Of a stretch of 18,096 nucleotides of DNA, positions 1-6,298 are shown in pieces. The notes below the pieces were generated by a model that was given only the letters and a program-made list of their open reading frames with translations, did no database searches and had not been told where the DNA came from. Origin of the DNA: Elusimicrobiota bacterium (GTDB taxonomy: Bacteria > Elusimicrobiota > UBA8919); assembly GCA_003452965.1 (NCBI GenBank), contig DMMW01000079.1, positions 1 through 18,096 on the forward strand, in the 5' to 3' direction. Within the stretch, counting starts at the first letter, position 1. Each line of letters begins with the position of its first letter. The translations under genes were made by a program, and so were the position numbers.

Positions 1-18
1 AAATATGAGGATAAATAT

Positions 19-348
19 ATGTTTAATAAAATACGAAAGATAATAGAACCTGTTATAAGTAATACAACTAAACCGCTAAAGATAGATCAATATGTGGTTA
101 TCGGTTATCCAGAAGAAAATGAAAAAATCAATCATCCGAATTATGCAATAAAAATTGGGACCAATTGTGAAGGTAATGTTGATATATCAATTGATGGCGG
201 TGACTGGAACAGATGTCGTCACTCAGGAGGTTTCTGGTGGTTTGATTGGACGAATTACCCTCAAGGAGAGCATAAACTTGTTGCGAGACTTTGTGATAAT
301 GAAGGCAAAGTATTGACAAAATCAGTCACCAGAAAATGTAAATCATAG
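19..348 (+). CDS. Small hypothetical protein with Ig-like beta domain
   Basis: This is a 109-aa protein of unknown function. Residues about 40-100 read as one compact beta-sandwich-like unit: alternating hydrophobic strands, a central Trp-rich stretch (GGFWWFDW) and a C-terminal strand pattern (EHKLVARL) typical of Ig-like or filamin-like repeats that end in 'K..AR'. It has no signal peptide and no membrane segment, so a cytoplasmic place is likely, or it may be one piece of a larger system. The ATG is preceded by AGGA at 8-11 with a suitable gap. The window begins only 18 bases upstream, so its operon partners are not visible. The downstream neighbour is separated by repeat-filled DNA. The fold is an inference from the pattern, and no function is proposed. 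Confidence 0.75.
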   Translation: MFNKIRKIIEPVISNTTKPLKIDQYVVIGYPEENEKINHPNYAIKIGTNCEGNVDISIDGGDWNRCRHSGGFWWFDWTNYPQGEHKLVARLCDNEGKVLTKSVTRKCKS

Positions 349-472
349 TTTGTGTCATACCTATTACTTCAGACGACCCCGAACATGTTACTAACCTCGT
401 GTCGTAGTTCTCATTAGGACTTGGGCGGGCGTTATTCCTGTCCTAAATATACAAATCCGAGTGTAAAAAATG
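349..472. other. Short intergenic stretch before MITE cluster
   Basis: No gene is seen. A 7-bp inverted repeat, TTAGGAC (414-420) and GTCCTAA (440-446), brackets a 19-base loop. It lacks a T-run, so it is not a convincing terminator. Confidence 0.4.
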
Positions 473-500
473 TTGACAACTTACCTTAAAAAGATATAAT
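473..500 (+). promoter_or_regulatory. Sigma70-type promoter, now facing into a MITE
   Basis: TTGACA (473-478) and TATAAT (495-500) are separated by 16 bases. Both hexamers are perfect consensus. The predicted start of transcription falls inside the repeat element that begins at about 501, so whatever gene this promoter once served has been pushed away. The next gene starts at 929. Confidence 0.65.
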
Positions 501-673
501 GATACTGTTGAAAAACCCCTTTTCTACTGCGATTTCAATATTTTGGCTACATCTTCGTCATCCTCGCCTTACATATCTCCGTCGGATGATATGCTCGGCT
601 CGGCTTCCTTGCTTCGCTCAAAATCTTGAAATCTCGCTACGAAGTAGGTTTTTCAACGGTATCATAATGATAC
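496..673. mobile_element. MITE-like hairpin element 1
   Basis: Terminal inverted repeats ATGATACTGTTGAAAAACC (499-517) and GGTTTTTCAACGGTATCAT (647-665) match except for one base. The unit is flanked by the direct repeat ATAATGATAC at 496-505 and 664-673. Depending on where the end is placed, the target duplication is ATAAT or TAA. The interior is itself self-complementary: an inner pair around GATTTCAATATTTTG (531-545) and CAAAATCTTGAAATC (619-633) would fold the whole unit into one long hairpin. No transposase is encoded, so it would be non-autonomous. Confidence 0.6.
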
Positions 674-692
674 ATTGACGAGAAATCTAAGA

Positions 693-712
693 TAGGGTCT
701 GCTGAAAAACTC
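693..712. mobile_element. Solo IS-like terminal repeat
   Basis: A sequence GGGTCTGCTGAAAAACTCC, preceded by TA, resembles the ends of the elements on either side (all share CTG.TGAAAAA or ACTGAAAAA). No matching inverted end is found nearby, so it looks like a remnant of an element whose other end was lost. Confidence 0.35.
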
Positions 713-757
713 CATGCCTACGTTCCCAAGGAACTTTGGCAGGCAGGCAGCATCCCC

Positions 758-911
758 TAGGGCTTACTGAAAAATTCATATGTATCAAAAAGTGCAAGGT
801 TTTTTGGTGATTTTGTGTAAAATTCGTGCATTTTTAATCATATTTTTGCAGAAATTTGTATATAATTACCGTCGTCATTTCGTTTTTATTAGCATTTTTC
901 AGTAAGCCCTA
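758..911. mobile_element. MITE-like element 2 with perfect 16-bp TIRs and TA duplication
   Basis: GGGCTTACTGAAAAAT (760-775) and ATTTTTCAGTAAGCCC (894-909) are perfect inverted repeats. TA dinucleotides lie immediately outside at 758-759 and 910-911, as expected of TA-targeting elements. The 150-bp body is AT-rich and has no ORF, so it is a non-autonomous derivative. It ends only 19 bases before the start codon of the next gene and probably replaced that gene's native upstream region. Confidence 0.75.
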
Positions 912-928
912 AGATAATAATTTAAATT

Positions 929-1165
929 ATGAAGAAAATAGTGGGTAAATATAAAGAACCTGAAATAACATTTCATGCAACAGCTGAAAACCTCAAAAGA
1001 GGTTGTGCGTTTAGCGATTCTACGAATAAATTTTTTAAATCAAAACTTTATATTCCCAAAGGCATTTACCATTATAAAACCCATGAAGAAGCTAATGAAC
1101 ATTGGGAAAAGTTTATAATTAAAGGGATTGTTGAAAGACAAAAAGAAATAAAAAACAATGGATGA
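929..1165 (+). CDS. Small hypothetical protein, possible partner of a nucleotidyltransferase
   Basis: This 78-aa charged protein has no membrane segment and no motif I can name with certainty. It ends in an amphipathic helix (EEANEHWEKFIIKGIVERQKE). Its last codons overlap the start of the next reading frame (ATG at 1158), which begins like a nucleotidyltransferase. The tight overlap suggests a two-gene toxin-antitoxin-like unit in which this is the small first partner. I infer that from layout rather than from the protein itself. No clear ribosome site precedes the ATG, and a MITE ends 19 bases upstream, so present expression is doubtful. The partner gene is truncated, which leaves this one an orphan. 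Confidence 0.6.
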   Translation: MKKIVGKYKEPEITFHATAENLKRGCAFSDSTNKFFKSKLYIPKGIYHYKTHEEANEHWEKFIIKGIVERQKEIKNNG

Positions 1166-1244
1166 ATTAACGCCCAGACCGGCAACAGTTGAGGATTTAA
1201 AGAAAGTAATTAGAATTCCCCGGAATTCAGCAGGCAAGAAATAA
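1158..1244 (+). pseudogene. 5' fragment of a nucleotidyltransferase-like gene
   Basis: The frame opens with MDELTPRPATVEDLKKVIRI, which resembles the first helix of small nucleotidyltransferase proteins that continue into a GG/GS-DxD core. Here the resemblance stops after about 19 codons, at roughly 1212. The following bases make sense only in another frame, as part of an AbiEi-like protein. A stop comes at 1242-1244. The catalytic core is absent, so this is a remnant joined to unrelated DNA by a deletion. The family assignment rests on a short stretch and is tentative. Confidence 0.45.
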
Positions 1245-1464
1245 AATAGACATATCAAAACTTATAAAATATGCTTCAAAGTATCCGAATGTTTCAAGGA
1301 GAAAAAGAATCGGATTTGTTTTAGAAAAAAACGGGATAAGTGAAAATCGGCTGGTCGCTTTACGGAACACCGTAAAAAACACATCTTTAACTACTTTGTA
1401 CAACACAAAAACAAGAAAAGGAAAAATAAACAAGAGATGGTAGGTTATTGAAAATGCTGCATAA
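1213..1464 (+). pseudogene. 3' fragment of AbiEi-type antitoxin (type IV TA)
   Basis: From 1213 the frame reads EFPGIQQARNKIDISKLIKY and continues through a helix with RRKRIGFVLE to TRKGKINKRW. This matches the C-terminal layout of AbiEi-family transcriptional antitoxins: the ID..KL..YA helix, the R.GF.LE helix, then a closing 'kG..N.RW.v..N' strand. The N-terminal winged-helix DNA-binding part is missing. Directly after the conserved Trp (1438-1440) there is an in-frame TAG at 1441-1443, followed by VIENAA and a second stop at 1462-1464, so the very end is also damaged. The next fragment (AbiEii start) overlaps it, as in a normal abiE operon. Confidence 0.6.
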
Positions 1465-1519
1465 AAATAAAGAGGAATTTCTAAGCATTTTAGAAAGGAC
1501 ATCTGTAATGTTCCTATAA
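1454..1519 (+). pseudogene. 5' fragment of AbiEii-type nucleotidyltransferase toxin
   Basis: A 21-codon frame, MLHKNKEEFLSILERTSVMF plus one residue, has the first-helix pattern of AbiEii/AbiGii toxins (KEEFL..LE.TS). It overlaps the end of the AbiEi remnant, as expected for an abiE pair. It stops at 1517-1519, where an inverted repeat begins. The nucleotidyltransferase core is absent. The fragment is short, so the call leans on its position after AbiEi. Confidence 0.45.
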
Positions 1520-1522
1520 TTC

Positions 1523-1561
1523 AAATTATCGGCAAAATACTTGACTTATTGCCGATAATTT
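1523..1561. repeat. Perfect 13-bp inverted repeat over a weak promoter
   Basis: AAATTATCGGCAA (1523-1535) and TTGCCGATAATTT (1549-1561) are perfect inverted arms 13 bases apart. The right arm lies between a TTGACT box (1541-1546) and a TACAAT box (1563-1568), which are 16 bases apart, so the repeat could be an operator. It could equally be the scar or end of an insertion, since it abuts the broken AbiEii fragment. Confidence 0.5.
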
Positions 1562-1637
1562 GTACAATATAATAATAGAATGGCTAAAAAACTAATAATG
1601 AAGAATTTATTAAATCTTTTAAAATTACAGCATAACA

Positions 1638-1666
1638 TTGTATATTAGCCAAATTAGTGCTATAAT
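1638..1666 (+). promoter_or_regulatory. Promoter for the DUF4143 ATPase gene, with TTAGCCAAA repeats
   Basis: TTGTAT (1638-1643) and a consensus TATAAT (1661-1666) are separated by 17 bases, about 40 bases before the ATPase start. TTAGCCAAA occurs in the spacer (1645-1653) and again at 1678-1686. An inverted form, TGGCTAA, is at 1581-1587. The placement suggests a repressor site but there is no direct proof. A 22-codon ORF at 1580-1648 (MAKKLIMKN...) has no good ribosome site and was not called. Confidence 0.5.
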
Positions 1667-1708
1667 AACCCCGTAATTTAGCCAAACCGTAGCCATGGGG
1701 TGATAATA

Positions 1709-3034
1709 ATGCGTAGAGCCATCGAAAAAGAACTGATTTTGTGGAAATCGCAAGAAGACCGGTATCCGTTAATAATACGCGGCGCCAGGCAGGTAGGTAA
1801 AAGTTATCTTGTTGAAAATTTTGGAAAAACCCATTTCCAAAATATTGTCGTGGTTAATTTTGAATTTCAACCGCAGTTGAAGGAAGTTTTCCAATCTCTT
1901 AACCCATCTGAAATCATCAACAAACTCCGGCTGATACTTGGAGTGCAGATTGAAGAAAGCGATACCCTTTTATTTTTTGACGAAATACAAGAATGTCCGC
2001 AGGCAATAATGTCTCTCCGCTATTTCAAAGAGAAAATGCCAAAACTTGCCGTTATATCCGCCGGTTCACTTCTTGAATTTGCCTTAAACAGCGACGACTT
2101 TAAAATGCCTGTCGGCAGAATTTACTTTTTATATTTGGAGCCGTTATCATTTTCGGAATATCTTGATGCCACCGGCAACCAGAACTTGAGTCAATATCTT
2201 TCAGAAGTTAAATTAACCGCTCCAATAGATGATACTATTCATAAAAAACTTCTTGAGTTACTTCGCATATATCTCATCGTCGGGGGAATGCCTGCAGTGC
2301 TTAAGGAATATTTATCAAGCAATGACATGACGAATTGCCAAAGAATCCAGACGGGGATATTGCAGACGTATAGAAGTGATTTCGGAAAATATGCCAAAAT
2401 TTATCAGCACAAATACCTGCAGAAAGTTTTTGATACCGCGCCCCGTTTGATAGGGCAAAGAATAAAATTTTCAAACATTGACCCCGAAACCCGCTCGAGA
2501 GATTTAAAAAATGCTTTAAACCTTCTGTCGCTTGCCGGAATAGTTAAACCGATATATCTGACGAAGGCATCCGGACTGCCGATTGGGTCTCAAATAGACG
2601 AACAGAAATTAAAATTGAATTTTCTTGACATCGGGTTGATGCAAAATTTGTGCGGCTTACAGGGACAATTAAGCATTGAACAAGATTTTATGAAGATAAA
2701 TGCAGGTGCCGTTGCCGAACAATTTATCGGGCAGGAACTTGTGGCATATTCCGATAAACACCAGCAGGGCAACCTTTATTTTTGGGCAAGAGAAAAGAAA
2801 AGCAGCATGGCAGAAGTTGATTATGTCATTAATATCGATTCGGATATTCTGCCTGTTGAAGTGAAATCAGGCAAAGAAGGTAAACTTAAATCATTAAGAA
2901 TGTTTATTGAGGAAAAAAAATCAAAATTCGGGATCCGTTTTTCACAAGACAAGTTATCTTATTTTGACAAAATACTTTCTATCCCGCTTTATATGGTTGA
3001 ACAGATGCCCCGCCTGGCGAAAAGTATTAGATAA
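1709..3034 (+). CDS. ATP-binding protein, AAA_14 / DUF4143 family
   Basis: This 441-aa protein belongs to the widespread AAA_14-DUF4143 ATPases, which are found in mobile and defence regions and have no settled function. Walker A is GARQVGKS (residues 25-32). Walker B is LLFFDEIQ, with Asp91-Glu92. A sensor-like SAGSLL follows, then the family's 'P(V/L)GR...LEPLSFSEYL' segment and the 'YLIVGGMPA' start of the DUF4143 part. The C-terminus carries AEVDYVI...ILPVEVKSG, a PD-(D/E)xK-like nuclease fold signature common in this family. GTG at 1700 is in frame, but ATG at 1709 is preferred because GGGGTGAT lies just before it and the family usually starts 'M.R'. The length is normal and the gene looks intact. 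It has its own promoter and is not obviously part of the restriction operon. Confidence 0.9.
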   Translation: MRRAIEKELILWKSQEDRYPLIIRGARQVGKSYLVENFGKTHFQNIVVVNFEFQPQLKEVFQSLNPSEIINKLRLILGVQIEESDTLLFFDEIQECPQAIMSLRYFKEKMPKLAVISAGSLLEFALNSDDFKMPVGRIYFLYLEPLSFSEYLDATGNQNLSQYLSEVKLTAPIDDTIHKKLLELLRIYLIVGGMPAVLKEYLSSNDMTNCQRIQTGILQTYRSDFGKYAKIYQHKYLQKVFDTAPRLIGQRIKFSNIDPETRSRDLKNALNLLSLAGIVKPIYLTKASGLPIGSQIDEQKLKLNFLDIGLMQNLCGLQGQLSIEQDFMKINAGAVAEQFIGQELVAYSDKHQQGNLYFWAREKKSSMAEVDYVINIDSDILPVEVKSGKEGKLKSLRMFIEEKKSKFGIRFSQDKLSYFDKILSIPLYMVEQMPRLAKSIR

Positions 3035-3140
3035 TAGTTATCTTCGCCACATCGGTCCCGACAAAGACGCTTGCCCGCCAATGTCTTGTGGTGGGGACAT
3101 TGGAAAGTGCTGAAATATTGTTTCTCGTATAATAACTAAA
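3035..3140 (+). promoter_or_regulatory. Hairpin and possible promoter before the 236-aa gene
   Basis: CCAATGTC (3078-3085) and GACATTGG (3096-3103) can pair around a 10-base loop. No T-run follows, so it is a poor terminator. TATAAT at 3128-3133 lies 8 bases before the ATG at 3141 but has no good -35 box. If used, it would give an almost leaderless transcript. Confidence 0.3.
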
Positions 3141-3851
3141 ATGAAAAAGAATAAAAGTATTTTAAATATCAGCGATGAAGAATTTGAAAATTGCTGGGAA
3201 GATATGCTTCAGAAGACGATGCGGAAATTAGAGGAAAGAAAAGAAAAACAATTCTCCGGAGGAAAAAAGAGTCGCAAAAAAGTAAAATTAGATCAGTATC
3301 CGGGTGACAGAGAATTTAACAAAATCCTGCATGAAATGGGTCTATCACTCGACCCTTTCTTAATAAAGTCACTATTCAGGGATAAAATAGAATCGGGGCA
3401 AATCGGTGGATATAAAGAATTGCTGGACGTGGTTCTACCCGAACACAATGCTTTTCGCGATGAAGATGAATACAAAACATTTCTGGAGTGCTATTTGTCT
3501 TTATGGAATTCATTGACTGTCGAACATACAGAAGGCAAGCGAAAAACATCAGCAGAACTATTAACACTTAGAAAAAAATGTCTTGATATGTTGGTTTCCA
3601 ACATTAAGTTTATTCGCGAACTTGACAAAATGAACATTGACCCCGCTAAACTTCCGCGGGATTTAATGAGAAACCTGATGGAATCTGATGCAATGATGCA
3701 GGGTATATTGGACTTACTGGAAAGAAAGCCGGAAGAAGCAAGTAAACCTGGCTCGGACGATTTTTTAAAATCATTAAGTGGCGTGGAATCTATCATGAAC
3801 CAGATAAAACACGACATATACAAAAAACTCGGCATACAGTTGAAACATTAA
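3141..3851 (+). CDS. Uncharacterised helical protein at the head of the type III RM locus
   Basis: This 236-aa protein belongs to no family I recognise. It is predicted to be mostly alpha-helical and soluble. A basic N-terminal stretch (residues about 30-50, GGKKSRKKVK) could touch nucleic acid. Two further helical blocks follow: about 55-130 (ILHEMGLSLDPFLIKSL...) and 145-236 (LRKKCLDMLVSNIKFIREL...). There are no Cys/His clusters, no Walker motifs and no nuclease motifs. It ends 51 bases before the mod start with no terminator between, so it is probably co-transcribed with mod. That position is the only hint of a link to restriction-modification. No clear ribosome site precedes the ATG. Confidence 0.75.
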   Translation: MKKNKSILNISDEEFENCWEDMLQKTMRKLEERKEKQFSGGKKSRKKVKLDQYPGDREFNKILHEMGLSLDPFLIKSLFRDKIESGQIGGYKELLDVVLPEHNAFRDEDEYKTFLECYLSLWNSLTVEHTEGKRKTSAELLTLRKKCLDMLVSNIKFIRELDKMNIDPAKLPRDLMRNLMESDAMMQGILDLLERKPEEASKPGSDDFLKSLSGVESIMNQIKHDIYKKLGIQLKH

Positions 3852-3873
3852 AAAAATAATTACCAAAACTTGT

Positions 3874-3896
3874 CCTCGTGAAAACGGGGATTGGAG
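3874..3896 (+). promoter_or_regulatory. GNRA hairpin and ribosome site that set the mod start
   Basis: CCTCGT-GAAA-ACGGGG (3874-3889) would form a stem with a GAAA loop. The GGAG ribosome site (3893-3896) sits four bases downstream and 6 bases before ATG 3903, which decides the start over TTG 3891 and ATG 3897. The hairpin resembles one half of the palindromic repeat found inside mod (CCTGTGAAAACAGG), so it may be a decayed copy. Confidence 0.4.
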
Positions 3897-3902
3897 ATGA
3901 AA

Positions 3903-5822
3903 ATGGATGGAAAATCAAAAGATATAAAGCAGGAAAAAATTGAGAAACTGAAAGAAGTATTACCTGAGATATTTACCGAGGGCAAAATTGACTTGCATCA
4001 GTTACATCTTACTCTCGGTGAAGTGGTTGTAACCGAAGGCGAAAGATATGTATTAAACTGGGCGGGTAAGACGGACGCATTTAAAGTATTGCAGGAAACA
4101 ACAACGGCAACGCTTGTACCTGCGGAAAAGGAATCGGTTGAATTTGACAAGACCGGCAACATTTTCATAGAAGGTGAAAACCTTGAAGTTTTAAAGGTTT
4201 TACAAAAAGCATACTACAACAAAATAAAGATGATTTATATTGACCCGCCATATAACACCGGCAACGATAGTTTTATCTATCCCGACAGATTTCAAGAATC
4301 AAAAGGCGAATATCTAAAACGGATTGGCGATAAAGACGAAGAAGGACTGCTTACAAAAGAAGGACTTTTCAGAAAAAACAACAAAGAGAGCGGACACTTC
4401 CATAGTAATTGGCTTTCAATGATGTATCCGCGCCTGTTTTTAGCACGGAATCTATTGCGTGAAGACGGCGTGATATTTGTATCAATAGACGACAACGAAG
4501 TTCACAACCTGCGGTTACTAATGAACGAAATCTTCGGCGAAGAGAATTTTGTGAGTCAAATTGCATGGCGTAGAACAGATAATCAACCAAACATTGGTGA
4601 GTTCGCAAAAGTTAAAGAGTATATTTTAATTTTTAAAAGAAATGATGATGTGCCAGGTTTATATAAAATGAAATTAACTAAAAGAGCAAAAAAAGAATAT
4701 CGCTATTCTGATAAAAATGGTGATTTTAGAAGAGCGATATTACTAGATAAAACTAGAGGACGTCATAAATATGAGATTAAAACACCTTCAGGTAAAATTC
4801 TATATGGACCATGGATGGTAAAACAAGTGAAAATGAATGATATGATAAAAAGCGATGAGATCTATTGGACACAAGGCGGAGATGAACAACCCTATGGTAA
4901 AATATATTTGCATGAAAGCGAAGGGCAAATCTCAAATGATTTTTATAATATAGAATACGGGACAAATCAGGAAGCAAGTTTAGAAGTTGAAGAATTATTT
5001 CGAGCAAGATACTTTGATTTTCCCAAACCTATAGCATTAATTAAACATTTAGCGACAATCGGATCCAGGCAGGAAGACATTATCCTTGATTTTTTTGCTG
5101 GTTCTGGGACTACTGCTCATGCAGTTTTGGACTTAAATAAAGAAGATGGGGGAAATCGGAAGTTTATTTGTGTTCAAATGCCAGAAAAATGTGATGAAGA
5201 TTCTGAAGCATTCAAAGCCGGTTATAAAACAATTGCTGAAATCTGTAAAGAGCGTATTCGCCGAGTAATTATAAAGTTAAAGGATGTCATTGCGAGTGAA
5301 ACGAAGCAATCTCGTCTTAAATTAGACGGTCATTCCTGTGAAAACAGGAATCCAAATGATCTTTTTAAAAATAAAGGACTGGATTCCCACTTGCGTGGGA
5401 ATGACACCTTAAATCTTGACCTCGGTTTCAAAGTATTTAAACTCCAGCCCTCAAACTTCAAAATCTGGCGAAGCGACATAAAAGAAGAAGACCTGCCGAA
5501 ACAGCTTGACGCATTTGAAAAACCAGTAAAGCCCGAATCACGAATAACCAATATGATGTGGGAAATACTTCTCAAATCCGGCTACGACCTAAACACAAAA
5601 GTAGAAGAAAAGAAAATAGACGGTTGCGATGTGTTTTTCGTCGCTGACAATGAGATAATTGTGGCACTTTCAAAGATAAGCGAAAAGGCAATAAAAGAGA
5701 TAATAACACTGAAGCCAAAGAAGTTCATTTGTCTTGATTCGCTTTTTTCCGGTAACGACCAATTAAAAACCAATACCGCCCTACAACTCAAAGACGCCGG
5801 CATAGACTTCAAGACGATATAG
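3903..5822 (+). CDS. mod: Type III restriction-modification methyltransferase subunit Mod
   Basis: This 639-aa DNA adenine N6-methyltransferase is the modification and specificity subunit of a type III system. It pairs with Res, encoded at 9751. The motif order is that of the beta class: catalytic DPPYNTG at residues 114-120 first, then a target recognition region (about 218-380), then the AdoMet-binding DFFAGSGTTAH at 396-406. A conserved C-terminal part with GFKVFKL...NFK.W follows. The recognition region is visibly more AT-rich than the flanking conserved parts, as expected of a swapped domain. Residues about 462-502 are not family sequence: they are translated from two dispersed palindromic repeats (5286-5314 and 5329-5405) inserted in frame just before the GFKVFKL block. 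The motifs are all present, so the enzyme could still be active. The start is ATG 3903. Confidence 0.93.
   Translation: MDGKSKDIKQEKIEKLKEVLPEIFTEGKIDLHQLHLTLGEVVVTEGERYVLNWAGKTDAFKVLQETTTATLVPAEKESVEFDKTGNIFIEGENLEVLKVLQKAYYNKIKMIYIDPPYNTGNDSFIYPDRFQESKGEYLKRIGDKDEEGLLTKEGLFRKNNKESGHFHSNWLSMMYPRLFLARNLLREDGVIFVSIDDNEVHNLRLLMNEIFGEENFVSQIAWRRTDNQPNIGEFAKVKEYILIFKRNDDVPGLYKMKLTKRAKKEYRYSDKNGDFRRAILLDKTRGRHKYEIKTPSGKILYGPWMVKQVKMNDMIKSDEIYWTQGGDEQPYGKIYLHESEGQISNDFYNIEYGTNQEASLEVEELFRARYFDFPKPIALIKHLATIGSRQEDIILDFFAGSGTTAHAVLDLNKEDGGNRKFICVQMPEKCDEDSEAFKAGYKTIAEICKERIRRVIIKLKDVIASETKQSRLKLDGHSCENRNPNDLFKNKGLDSHLRGNDTLNLDLGFKVFKLQPSNFKIWRSDIKEEDLPKQLDAFEKPVKPESRITNMMWEILLKSGYDLNTKVEEKKIDGCDVFFVADNEIIVALSKISEKAIKEIITLKPKKFICLDSLFSGNDQLKTNTALQLKDAGIDFKTI
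5286..5405. repeat. Dispersed palindromic repeats inserted in frame within mod
   Basis: Two units lie side by side. The first (5286-5314) begins GTCATTGCGAG and encodes VIASETKQS, a peptide familiar from many bacteria where this repeat is read through. The second (5329-5405) has outer arms GTCATTCC (5329-5336) and GGAATGAC (5398-5405). It contains two hairpins, CCTGT-GAAA-ACAGG and CCCAC-TTGC-GTGGG. The reading frame stays open through both units. The repeat type is known as an intergenic element, so its place inside an essential part of an RM gene is unusual. Confidence 0.8.
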
Positions 5823-5829
5823 GAGTATT

Positions 5830-6246
5830 ATGACATTTGAAAATATTATAAGTGTATTAGCATTATTGGGACTGGGTGGATTATTAGGTAATTATTTTCG
5901 TATTTTATGGGAACGGAAAAACTCCGCATTATTGCATAAACAAGAGTTCAAAGAAACCCGCTATAAATGTATTATCATGCTTATGCTTTCTATGTTGGAT
6001 TTCGAAAAAAATAAGTCAATGTTACACAAACACGGAAGAGAATACATTCAGAATATTAAAGATTTAAAAGACGAGATAATTATGGAATGGAATAACATGA
6101 TACTTTTTGCTTCAGAAGAAGTCCTTATCTCAATGGGTAAATTTATTGATACTCCTTCCAACGAAAGTTTTAGAAAAGTTGCTATAGCAATGAGAAAAGA
6201 TTTGTGGGGTAGTAGTTTGTCTATGAAATCCATTGATAAAATATAA
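5830..6246 (+). CDS. Small membrane-anchored hypothetical protein
   Basis: This 138-aa protein has one N-terminal membrane segment (residues about 4-25, rich in Leu, Gly and Ile) followed by a helical, charged cytoplasmic part. There is no known motif. It starts 7 bases after the mod stop, with AGGAG five bases before the ATG, so it is translated as part of the mod operon. Small proteins of this shape are often seen in restriction and defence operons, but a role here is only inferred. After it comes a 13-codon frame that copies the start of res (see 6251), which suggests that res once followed this gene directly. Confidence 0.75.
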   Translation: MTFENIISVLALLGLGGLLGNYFRILWERKNSALLHKQEFKETRYKCIIMLMLSMLDFEKNKSMLHKHGREYIQNIKDLKDEIIMEWNNMILFASEEVLISMGKFIDTPSNESFRKVAIAMRKDLWGSSLSMKSIDKI

Positions 6247-6250
6247 AAAT

Positions 6251-6292
6251 ATGAAACTACATTTTGAATCAACAGAAAAGTTTTTGAGGTAA
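6251..6292 (+). pseudogene. Vestigial or short res start (MKLHFESTEKFLR)
   Basis: ATGAAACTACATTTTGA (6251-6267) is identical to the first 17 bases of res at 9751-9767. The frame then differs and stops after 13 codons at 6290-6292, just before the AlbA_2 gene start at 6299. MKLHF is a typical opening of type III Res proteins. The simplest reading is that the AlbA_2 gene was inserted after codon 5 or 6 of res, leaving this stub. A leader peptide that couples translation to the next gene is an alternative. Confidence 0.5.
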
Positions 6293-6298
6293 TGAAAA

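Noticed and set aside
1580..1648. 22-codon ORF MAKKLIMKN... before the DUF4143 gene
   Set aside because: It has no good ribosome site, overlaps promoter elements, and has no recognisable content.
2907..3113. Plus-strand frame overlapping the end of the DUF4143 gene
   Set aside because: It is an out-of-frame shadow of a well-supported gene end.
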